NCBI GenBank assembly: GCA_020284085.1
Contig: JACEVL010000831.1
Coordinates: forward strand, 768,501-832,500
DNA: 64,000 bases
DNA from: Aporrectodea caliginosa
Lineage: Eukaryota > Annelida > Clitellata > Crassiclitellata > Lumbricidae
Reading direction: 5' to 3'
Shown here: piece by piece, positions 9,277-49,600 of the stretch
Numbering within the stretch: the first letter of the stretch is position 1
How the letters are laid out: each line of letters begins with the position of its first letter
Translations under genes and position numbers: made by a program
Notes under the pieces: generated by a model
What the model saw: the letters and a program-made list of their open reading frames with translations, nothing else
Database searches by the model: none
What the model was told of the DNA's origin: nothing

Positions 9277-11059
9277 GTAGGTTTTAATTCAGTGACAGCC
9301 TTTGTTTTATCGATCGATTGTGACTAGTATCGTTGAACAACAACCTTCTTCGTTGCATCCCCCTTTACATCCGCAACGCAGTCGTGGGTACCAGTTGACC
9401 CGTTCTGCCCAGAGTTCGAAGGTCATGTCGTGACAGACAGAGCAATTCCTCAGAGGCGTCTGCGCTGAACGATGGCGCTTTGGGTCATTGCTTTTGGACG
9501 CTGAAAAGCGGAGAGTAGCGGAGATACATTGTGGGCGCCGTTGAGATGACAATGTTCATTGAGATTGTCAATGTATGTCAAGTGGGCATACATTTGATTG
9601 TCCAACGTTTGATATTTGATTTAAATGTCCAGACTCATTACTGCTGTTCGTTTTATCATCGGGAAATCTTGTGACACAGCACTGAAACAAATCCCTTTAA
9701 AATTTAAATGCATTGCTTTTGCCTTGACCATGTGCCTTCATCGCGGATTAAATTTCCATTGAGCCATGAAGAAAATTTCCATTAAGTCATATGATGTAAT
9801 TTTGTATTACTGTTTAGTTGTAATGGCCGTCATCCTGTTGTGTTTCCTTGGAATTGTGTGACAAGAAGCCAAAGAGCTATAAAATTACTTATTCTAAAAT
9901 AGCTATAATTGGCTCTCCATTTGCCTGTTCTAAAATAGCAATAATTGGCTCTCCATTTACCACTGGATTCATTTCAAAGGTGGCCTGTTACTTAATGCTT
10001 ATTAAGCCTACCATTGTGCAAACATTGTCTACCCTGTATTGACTTGTTTTTAGCTGAAATCTGTATTTGCTTATTATGTATAATTTACTAAACATTGTGC
10101 AGCAAATGCTTGTGTAATCACAATCCAGACAGCTGCTTTCTTGGCCCAAAGATGACCCGTATATTATGGCCTGTCCAACTGTGGTCCCAATAAGTGTGGC
10201 TTTCATGGAAAGTGGTCAAACAAAGGAGGGAGGCTGCAAAATTGTGCTGTTTGTGGCCCAATGTTTGGCTCATTTCTCAGCCATTGTGTCTCAGCCATTG
10301 TGATGGCTTTGATGTGTAACTATCTGCTCGCTGACAATGAAGTTCTTAAAAGTAAACACCTTTTCTGATCTGCTCTATTCATTTTATGTGTATTTGATGG
10401 ACCTAGGCTGTCAGATGTTGTATAGACTGGATACAATAATTATTAATTTCTTTTATTTGCACAAGCACAACTTCACCTGATTGTAGGCCTATGTAGACAT
10501 TGATACTAAATTGAAGGTTTACAGTGTGAGGTGGAATTATTAAATTAAGATTCAGACTTTGCTGCTAGCAGATTTCATATGATTAAGAATTGGTTTGGGA
10601 TTTGGTAGTTACTAATATTATTTAAAATATGCTATTATATAGTAGGCCTACATGGCCCAGTTAGCTACATTGCTTAGAGCAAGGTGATTCTGTGCATGAG
10701 GAGGCCAGTTTGCATACCAATGGTGGCTTATTTAAGAGATTTGAATCTCAGGCTAGCACGGTCTGTACAGGGGACATTCAATGGCGTGTTGCCCATTCAT
10801 AGGGGCAGTGATAGTGAAGAATCTCTCCAAACAATTAATTGAAAAATGTGCAAGGTGAAGGTCGTACGGTCGCTATAGAAAATGTATACATTTGCATTGA
10901 CATACATCTCCTCATAGTACTCTAGTTGGTTGGCTGGATCATCTGCATTAATATGAAGTTTAAGGTGTGGGATTCCAGAGCCGAGTAGCTGGGCAGTTGG
11001 TGCATATGCTAAGATATCTTCTGGTAGATGCACACGACCTCAAAATTCTGCATCGTGAT
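9277..11059. other. Intergenic or intronic, no feature recognised
   Basis: No recognisable exons or complete repeats. There is a short duplicated phrase (AAAATAGC..ATTGGCTCTCCATTT) at 9895-9960, and TAGGCCTA octamers near 10485 and 10645. Confidence 0.4.
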
Positions 11060-11401
11060 GAGATATCAGTGACAGCAACTGAATGAATAAATCGCTGCGT
11101 GGATTTCATGCTCACTGACCGTGCGGCTGTTTAATGCAGATTGTTACCTGCTTTCATCCAAACTCACTGACGACTGCTTAATGCGGATTGCTGCCTGCCT
11201 CCGTGTGGATGTAGTGACACTGTATATGTTGTGTGCTTATGAAGCGTGTTGAGAGAGCGAGTAGAGTTGGTTAATTCCTTCGTTGGTCTTCATTTGGGGA
11301 GTTGCTGCAGTTGAGTGTGGATCATTCACAGTTGCAGCTGCTGCTGATATATCGGTTCGTCGATCGTACTGGCCTGTGGTAGGGTCGACGTTGTTCGGAC
11401 A
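11060..11401 (+). promoter_or_regulatory. Upstream/5' UTR region of the long AHCYL transcript
   Basis: Lies directly 5' of the long open exon starting at 11402. Contains a partial direct repeat (ACTGAC..GACTGCTTAATGCGGATTG against GTGCGGCTGTTTAATGCAGA). No TATA box near the start codon. Assigned by position. Confidence 0.3.
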
Positions 11402-40898
<29,497 letters not shown>

Positions 40899-41106
40899 TA
40901 ATAAAGAAGTAGGTCTTCAGAATCTGTGTGTCTTGCATTTGAGATCTCTGTATGAACGAATCATCATCACACAATGGACTCTGAATGAAAACTCAATCTA
41001 CTGTGTTCCTTGCGAACAGCAATCACCCGATGATTGCAATGACATGGCTTCTGTCACTGTGTTGTAACTTCCAGTGACTTCTGATGTTCAAACGATCTAT
41101 TATGTT
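40899..41106 (+). other. AHCYL 3' UTR (start)
   Basis: Follows the stop codon. An AATAAA hexamer overlaps 40899-40905 but is too close to the stop to be the likely cleavage signal. The true transcript end is not visible to me. Confidence 0.4.
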
Positions 41107-41648
41107 CAGTGGCGTACGTGATTCTTTTTAACCGGGGTGGGCCAGTTTCTGAAGGAAGTTTAGGGGGGGTACTGAAACCCCCATAACAACTGGAGGAGCA
41201 TCATAAGTTCTTCCAGTGGGCTCTGGGGCACAGCCTCAGAGGCCAAAACATAAATATTAAAGCATTTTACAGGAATTATTATTGAGCATACTTGAGTTAC
41301 ATGTTCATGCAAATTTTCTAGCCAGCAGTACGATGCCTTGAGGAAAATTTATATGGGTTGATAGGGTAAGCACAAATGGTGCAACACCCCCGAGAAAACT
41401 AGGGTCTCAAAACTGTTATTAGCTCACCCAGTTGGGTGTGGGGCAAATAGCTAGAAAAGCCAACACAAATAAACGAGGCCAGGAATCGAGCCTGTGGAAT
41501 TGTCCTTGCTGTATTGTATGACAGTCGTATACATTGATGGAGCAGTCGGAGGTCATTTAAAAATCTCAACAGATCTGCAAAAATCCTAAGGGTTTCGGCC
41601 TCGAGGGACTGAACTCCAGGGCTCTCGGCCCAGCCAGGTACGCCACTG
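41107..41648. mobile_element. hAT-like element, CAGTGGCGTAC ends
   Basis: Inverted ends CAGTGGCGTACGTG and AGGTACGCCACTG bound 542 bp of non-coding sequence with G-rich and C-rich subterminal tracts. Flanks ATTATGTT and GATTTGTT agree at 5 of 8 bases, perhaps a worn duplication. Confidence 0.6.
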
Positions 41649-44600
41649 GATTTGTTGATTAGCTTCAGTCAAAATTTCTTCTCATTTGCTCCAAGAATAT
41701 TTTATAGCTGCGTGGTTTTTGTAGCAATGAAGAAATATCTTCTTATTTGTTTCCTAGTTTCTTTCAATTACTTTATCGCAGAACTCCATTCCCAGTGATT
41801 TGCCAGCTACATTCATGAATCCGTGTTCTCTAGGTTTTGGACGTGGTGTAGAAATTTGTGCAGTAAGTAAGTATATTCTTTAATATAACCAGCTGCCAAA
41901 CAGCACTCTGGTGAACAAGCATGAGCGAGGCAAATATCCTCTAAATATGTATCCGCTAAACTTTGTGTTACTGTGCACTGCACAGTGTTCTTAGACTTGC
42001 GAAGATTCAGTGATTAATATATATTCGATCAATATATAATTGGAAACAGGGTTTCAATGTAAGTTTCCATGTATGGGCCTTTTACAAAAAGGCCTGCTTA
42101 GCTGCACAAAATGTACTTGGTAATATTTTAGTACTGTATGCACTGGTTTCATGGCTGACCTATGTGCCAAGGGTATATTGTCATGAATTAACAATTAAAT
42201 TCACAATTTACTGCTCAGAATTATTGCTAGTGGTGGTGAGGTTTAATCTCCAAGTGCATTCGCTGTGTAAAACATTTTTGGTTATGCTTGGTTTAATTTT
42301 ATCAAATGGTTGATCTGTATTTGGTTTTGATCGGTTTTATCAATTCATGATCTTTAGTACCTGCGATTTTTAGCATACATGTTTTTTTATTATTAGTTTA
42401 CAACCATTTGAAACTCGTTTATGGTCATCGTTAAGGGAATTTTCTGCTGGATTCTTGTGATATTTATCAACTGGCAAATTGAGATGAACCCAGGAGCAAT
42501 CACGGTGCCGTCAGTGTGTAGTTTTCCTGATGGAGATATGGGCATTAGCCGGCACCAGTTGTTTGAATATTTCCGGTAAAGTGACTGGATGGATGGGACG
42601 AGCTAAGTACTGAGATATCTATTAATATAATCTGGCAATTTTGTTGGCACATGCTGTTGACTATTAATTGTGCAGGGAATTTAACAAAACCTAGCCGAAA
42701 CTGGCTCCATTCCAGAATTGCAGTTTGTTGTTTAGGGTAAGGGAGCTAACCCAACAGTAGCTACTTCTGTTGGGTTTGTCTGGGGTTTATTGTTGGGTTT
42801 GTTTGGGGTTTATTGTTGGCTTCATAAAGACCCAGTTTCGATTAAGTTGTAATGCATTGAGTTTAGAACGGTTCCTTTTTGTTACTGGGATAGAGGATTT
42901 TGAAATGTTAGATTCATAGTTTGTTGTTGACGAAAAGCTTGTTTAGCTATAGAAGATTGTAGATGTAATGACTATGTTTCAAACTTACTTTTGAAGTACT
43001 GCATTACCAGTGAAAAAGTAGATGTCTTCTTTTGGGATTAAGAATCTATATTCAAACAGAGGAATGCAAAGCTCAAATATCTCTGTTGGCATATTATGAT
43101 CAGTACTCGAAAGACACATTCAAGAGCGCCAACATTGTAATAACAAGTAGCCATGCTGTTTGTAATAAAGCTATAGACAACTACACCAGTACCAGTATAG
43201 CCTTTTAACGCTGCATTACTGACGTACATATACATGTATCAGCTATCACATATTGCTATAAAATAGTGTTGCAGTACAGCAGTATACTGTGTGTAGTGAA
43301 ACCGGAATCTATGTATGATTCCATGTCTCCAGCCGAGTTGCTGTACACCGCGATATCTGATTGAAGTAATAAACTAGTACAAAAATCTCTGATTAACAAT
43401 AAATCTAGGTATACATGTATTTGTTTTTTTTATTTATTTTCTAGCTAGTGAGTATTGCAGTATGCTTTGCTCTAGAAATAATGGTGTGGAATACTTGTGA
43501 TGAGAGGGTATGCAAGATACTGCAGGGTTAGTTTTGTGTGAATCTTTAGTGGCTTTTCAGTGATAGTAGTTGCACAGGTGCAATAGTTGTGGTGAAAGTT
43601 CCTATGGACAAGAAATGACGAAACTTGATAACTGTTGGCCAGCCAAGAGTAATACTTAACAGGAAAAAATAAGCATTTATCTTATAAATAAAGGTCATTC
43701 CTAAGTATGTTAACATAAAGGTCATTCCTGAGCGCTTTCTCCAGCCGTGTTAAGAGATGTTTACATTTTCCAATCGAATTAAAGAGTTGCTTAAAGCCAA
43801 ATATTGTTTTGCTTGATCAAAATATTTCAAAACATAAATCATTTGAAATGATCATAACATTCTAACCAGGTTTATAGCAATAATTTGGTAAATAACTCTT
43901 CATAATGGTGATGATGTTAGTTTTATGCTTTTTCCTGGACTTTCCTGTCAACTCAATATGCAGTTTTCACAAGTGCTTCTGAAATGCAGAACCAACCCAA
44001 CAGTTAACATGGTTATCAGTGACATATCAGCAAATCTCATGCTTGTTTTTGGCTAGGTGCAAATGTTGTAATTTTTTTCCAGCAGATTTGTGTTTGATAA
44101 TTGTGAACAACTGCGCAATTAAGCGAGGCGTTCATTGGTTTTGTTTCTGCGTATTTGATAGTATTCTACTAATTTTGGAATGGATTTAATGTCATTTGTG
44201 TATAAATTCCTGCTAATATTAGAAGTAACGTTGCTTTTTCTGACAAGAAAAGAAGACATGTAAAATTTGTATTTAAACTTTAAGCTACCATATTATTATT
44301 AGTTGTGTTTATTAAATGCCATTATCTGATTGCCCTGAGCAAGCCTGCTCTCCATTTTCCAAGCTGAGCTCTAAAGCCTTTCAGCTACCATGTATCACTG
44401 TAGACCAATTCGGTTACATAGGCCTACACTTGTACAAAGAAAGAAATAATAAATTAAGAAATTTCCAGCAGTAGGCCTAAACATCGAATAAAACAGACAC
44501 AAACAGCAGCCAAAACAGAAATACGTGGACAAAGTTAAAACCAAATTAAAGAAATTAGTCCAAAGTTAGAACAATTAATATGGAAATTGGAATATAGCAG

Positions 44601-44874
44601 TATGGTGAAAATGGAAAAGGGAGGAATTCAGACTAAACAATATAAGGGGATAATAGATAGGGAAATGTTAGTGATAAGAAAATGAGGAAAAGAAAGGGAT
44701 TTGAGACAAAGACAAGGAAATCGGACAATGAAAAGGGAAATGGGAAAAGACGAGGAAAATAGAAGTAGGCCTATGTGATTAACCTGGAAACGATAATGTT
44801 AACAGGACACTGGAGAGACGTCTATCTATAAAGTGATAAGGAAAAAGGCAAAATTATACACGCAGATATTAGTC
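41649..44874. other. Intergenic, no gene recognised
   Basis: AT-rich single-copy-looking sequence with a short direct repeat (GGTTTGTTTGGGGTTTATTG, about 42765-42815) and TAGGCCTA near 44420, 44470 and 44766. No exon with family resemblance. The region between AHCYL and the Ty3 element appears gene-poor. Confidence 0.45.
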
Positions 44875-44945
44875 ATAAGTCTCAAATTTCTAAAGCGCCA
44901 CTAGAAAGCTAAGCGCTATTCATGAGTGCGCTGTGTCGAGTTAAA
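44875..44945 (-). repeat. LINE 3'-tail fragment
   Basis: CAAATTTCTAAAGCGCCACT..GAAAGCTAAGCGCTATTCAT, a reverse tail module like that at 36400-36480. Confidence 0.45.
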
Positions 44946-45753
44946 AAAGGTCCGTTGCCAGAGAGGCAGAGTAGCTGTTAAGGTGGGTATTGTTCAGGTT
45001 GACAATTGAAAGGGTGGAGGATGAGATCAGTGGGATATGAATTCTTGAAGAGGTGAGACTTAAGTTTTGAATGGAAAGTCCGAGGGGTGGTAGATCCTGA
45101 TGGTGGATGATTGGCAATGATGATGGAGGAGTCGAAAATTTGCGGAATTCAGAAGGATGTGAAGTGCATTACTTTGGATTCCAGTGACAAAGTGGAGGAC
45201 CGCTGGTAGGCCTATATGATAATGCGGGAATGCTACTCGTGGGAGTACCTGACTTCCGTCGTATCAGGCTACAGCGTAAGTGCCGTGTAGGTGCGAAGAT
45301 GGATGGTCGCTCTCTCCCACGGGCGAGGCTGGGATCCTTTCAATTTACCAGGTAGCCAGGAAAACCCAGAACCTCGGTCAGGCTGTACTCGCTGAGTCCG
45401 GCTCCTGCGTTTTGGCTAAGAGTCTGACTAAAGCCGGTCTTCTGAAATAACTGGCAGTCAACAGAGTCAAACAACGTTGATGAGTTTCAATCTTCTTCTT
45501 TAATGAATTCACAAACGAGAAGGTTAAACTTCGGAACAGAACGATTGCTCACTTAACTCGCCTAACTATCGAACGTACAGTTAAATTGCTACGTAAAGGA
45601 AACCTCTAACGTTCAACTAAATTCTTCGCAATGTCTCTGCGGAAAGTACAACGGCAAGTTCAACGGTAGACGACGAAAGTTCACTGCAACGACTGACGCA
45701 ACTTCTCATAGCAACTGGAAAACGACTCTCTCTCGAGCATGCAAACTACGGCC

Positions 45754-45761
45754 TTTATATA
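45754..45761 (-). promoter_or_regulatory. LTR TATA box
   Basis: TATATAAA on the minus strand in GGTATATAAAGG, between the palindrome-rich U3 and the presumed R region. Duplicated at 52139-52146, where it would drive the element. Confidence 0.6.
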
Positions 45762-45908
45762 CCTTTCAGCGGTGCAAAAATAAGGCGCGAAAACAGTCTA
45801 ATGCATTGCGGTGCAAATCATTTTAGCACCGGCCTATCTCGCCCATAGTAAGAATTGGCGCCAAACTCCCAAATCTGCACCGGTGCAAATTCGCGATATA
45901 AATCTAAA

Positions 45909-46129
45909 GGTTGCCCCTAGCAACCACTCGAAATCTGCACCGACTCTGGGGCGCTACATAAATTCGGAGTGCTTTTGTAACGTCAGACCATGCGTTACCC
46001 ATAGCAACATTCAGTATTTCTGCACCGGTGCAAGCCGCCGTCATAAATGCATTGCAGTTGCCCTTAATAACCCCTAAAACGGCACCGGTGCAAGTTTGCC
46101 ACGTCATACAATACGTTGCCCTTAGCAAC
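45909..46129 (-). promoter_or_regulatory. U3 cluster of X-box-like and GCACCGGTGC palindromes
   Basis: Three matches to the RFX X-box pattern GTTRCC-N3-GCAAC: 45909-45925 (GGTTGCCCCTAGCAACC), 45994-46008 (GTTACCCATAGCAAC) and 46115-46129 (GTTGCCCTTAGCAAC), plus a half site near 46057. They alternate with GCACCGGTGCA palindromes at about 45880, 46021 and 46082. All sit upstream of the TATA box in the coding direction. The X-box reading is from established RFX consensus; binding is inferred. Confidence 0.55.
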
Positions 46130-46285
46130 GATAGATTTCTTGCACCGACGTCGTCGTCAATAGAAACGCCATACAAATTGAACTTAGCGACCCTAAACAT
46201 TAAACATTATGCGCTAAAATAACGTCAATAGCGTTCATCATCAAACTGAAAGAAATAATTAGCGTACTGGCGAATTTCGCCACAA

Positions 46286-46293
46286 TTCCCCCC
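46286..46293 (-). other. Polypurine tract
   Basis: GGGGGGAA on the minus strand, one base before the 3' LTR start TGTGGCGAA; the usual plus-strand DNA primer site of LTR retrotransposons. Confidence 0.75.
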
Positions 46294-46632
46294 GTACAAC
46301 GGAAAAGTCCGAGTCCCTTCGGACGAAAACTACCACATCAAACAATCAACAGTCTTATTCTACACAATTACTGATCAAAATCAACATTCTGTTTTGCACT
46401 TGACAATTGCAACGTTATAGTACTGTTCAAGTTCGGACATCGTCCACAGTCCTTTCAATGGCAACGGAATTTCTTCTGAAGAGTCCGCACAGCTACAACG
46501 GCATTTATAGCCAGTTCTAAGGTCATGGCGTCCTTCTAAAAAAAACCTGTCTCGAGGCAAGATCGGTTTCTTGACCGACCTCCACGGCTGTTACATTTCA
46601 AAGTCTCGCGTGCAGTCGTCATTCACGGACTC

Positions 46633-49600
46633 CTAGCGAAATCTAATCGGTTTCTGGACCGATCGACGAGGCCGTTGATACATATTAACGACTTCCTTCT
46701 GCTGTTCAACGTCAAGGTTGCGCTCATCCCCTCTTTCATTTCTTTCTTGTTCAACAGTCTCCCCAGGACGCTGAATTCGGCTCTTTGACTTCTTCCGTCT
46801 CACACCACCACCCTTGCCTTCAACTTCGTCCCCTACTATGTTCGTCCAATAGGGTTTCAGTTTGTCCACATGCGTTGTGAACGGCTTACTGTTCGGGGCT
46901 CGCTGTATAACATAGTTTATTGGTCCATACCGCCGCAACACAGTGTATGGCCCACTGTAAGCTTTTTCCCATTTTGGACTTCGTCCTTTGTAGCGTCGTT
47001 GAGAAAAGTACCACACTTTATCCCCGTCTTTAAAAACTGCTTCTCGTACACGAAGATCATATTCATGCTTTCTTCGTTCTGCCGTTCTTCGCAATATTTC
47101 TCTGACTTCACGGTTGGCCGTTTCCATTCGGTCTGCCATTTCGTCGACATACCAGACATAAGTGGCATCCTCTGGCCAGGCATCCGACGGTCGACCATAG
47201 ACCAAATCAATCGGAGCCCGATTCTCTCTCCCAAAGAGAAGTAGGTTCGGAGAGAAACCAGTAGCCTCGTGGACTGACGAGCGGTAAGCGGCGAGAACAT
47301 GGGGGAGGAATTCGTCCCAGTCCCGCTGATGACGGCTAACGACCTTACCTAACATGGCATTTAGGGTCCTATGGAACCGTTCAATAAGCCCATTGCAGCT
47401 AGGATGATAACTGGTGGTCCGAACCTTATCTATTTCCAGTAACCGACAAAGTTCTCTAAACAGGTGCCCCTCAAAATTTGTACCTCGATCTGTTAGGATC
47501 TGTAAGGGCGCCCCATATCGGACGATGACCGTATTTACCAAAGCCTCAGCAACCGTGACAGCCTCTTGGTTTGTTATTGCCACTGCCTCTACGTACTTAG
47601 TGAAATTGTCCATCATAGTCAGGATGTAGACCTTACCCCGTCGACTCCGAGGGTGGGGGCCTGTTACGTCTATACTTAATCGCTCCCAGGGCTCTCCGAT
47701 TGGTAAGGGTTGCAAGGGTCCCTGCCTGGGCGGTTTCCCTCTCCTATATTGGCAACACTGCGGGCAACGATGACAAAACAGTTTTACTTCACGGGACCAG
47801 CCTACCCAGTAGCCCCTACGCCTTATTTGCCACCGGGTCCGGCGAATACCCAAGTGCCCGCCGGTTATACCGGTATGAGCTTTCTGCAAGAAGTCTCCCC
47901 GTAAAGCCTTCGGTATTAACAATTGCTCTCCTCCATCTATTCTTCTCCGGTACATCACCCCATCTCGCAGAAACAGTTCGTCTTTCTGGTGCCAATAAAC
48001 CTTGACCGCCGCATTTTCGAAGAGTATCTCTGTCAGCTCAGGTATCTTCTCCTTGTCATCCAACCAGGATTTCACAATGCATAGATCTGGATCCTGTTCC
48101 TGCGCAACAGCCATCGGATCTACCTCTTCTGTTCCGGCCCTTAAATCTGACCCTGTGACCTCCTCTGCGGACGCTATCACCAGTGTCTCACCTTCATCAC
48201 CACACTGACAGCACGGCTTTCTGGAAAGTGCATCAGCGTTGCCATGTCTCAGACCTGGTCGATGGACAATTTTAAAGTTGAACTCAGCCAATCGCTCAAG
48301 CCATCGCCCCTGTTGACCAATAGGCTCCGGCGTTCGTTGAAGCCACCGAAGGGCCGCATGGTCCGTCCTTAAGGTGAACTGTCGTCCCAACAGATACTGC
48401 CTGTAATACTTCGTAAAGTATACAACAGCTAGCAGTTCTTTTCGCGTCACGCAATATCTTCGTTCAGCCGTGGACAGAAGGCGACTACCATACGCAATAA
48501 CGCGTTCCTCTCCGTCAATCACCTGCGACAAAACCGCTCCGATGCCAATATCGGATGCGTCACAGTCCAGGACGTAGTCCCCTTTATCTCTCGGCATGGC
48601 CAGTATCGGTGCAGTGGTCAAAACTCCCTTGAGATGATCAAACGCCTCTTGACACTCTTCATTCCAATCAAAAGTTTGCCCCTTCTTTGTCAGCGCAAAT
48701 AGCGGAGCGGCTAGCGAAGAGAATCCCCGAACAAACTTCCGATAGTAGGAACAGAGGCCGAGGAATGCTCTCACCTCTCTCAGTTTCTCAGGAACCGGCC
48801 ATTCTACCACTTCGCACACCTTCGATGGGTCCACCGCCACTCCTTCGGGCGTTACCACATGACCTAAAAACTCTACTCGTTTTCGCAACAGCCGGCACTT
48901 GCTAGCTTTTAGTTTCAGATTGGCCTGCCTTAATCGATCTAGAACTTGCCTCAGTCTAGCAAAGTGCTGATCTATGTCCCTCCCGAAAATGATGACATCA
49001 TCCAAGTAGACTAAGCAGGTTTCAAAGTTCAGTCCCGATAAAACAATGTCCATGAGGCGCTGGAAGGTGGCTGGTGCGTTGCACAACCCGAATGGCATGA
49101 CTTTCCACCTAAAAATCCCTTTCCTTGTCACGAACGCGGTTTTATGGGCATCCTTGGCATCCATAGCAACCTGGTGATACCCGCTCCGAAGATCTAGGGT
49201 GCTAAACCAACTCGCCCCGGCCAAGGCATCGAGACAGTCTTCCACCCGGGGTAACGGGTAGGAATCCTTCTTCGTTCTCTCGTTTAGCCGTCTATAATCG
49301 ACGCAAAATCTCATCGTCCCATCTTTCTTCCGAGCAAGTACCACATTCGATGCCCACTCACTCTGGGTGGGTTCGATAATCCCGCTTGTCATCATCTGAT
49401 CAACTTGCTCATCGATAATGGTTCGATGAGAAAAAGGCTGTCTCCGTAATGGCTCCCGTACAGGTTTAGTGTCTCCCGTATCAATTCTATGCTTACATAT
49501 TGACGTACGCCCAAGGTCTCCGTCGCCCATGGAAAATACATCCTGATATTCTTTCACTAGTTCCTTTAGCCGCTCTCTGGCATCGGCAGGCACTTCCTCT

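Larger units (their letters stand above)
45222..46284 (-). repeat. 3' LTR of the Ty3 element
   Basis: On the minus strand it opens TGTGGCGAAATTCGCC after the purine tract. Promoter-like U3 features are annotated separately. A minus-strand ATTAAA (about 45500) may be the polyadenylation signal. The outermost 20 or so bases of the canonical LTR end are missing here. Confidence 0.9.

Noticed and set aside
45811..46222. Open frames of 88-98 codons present identically in both LTRs
   Set aside because: They run through the palindrome-rich U3 in both directions and match no protein; non-coding LTR sequence.
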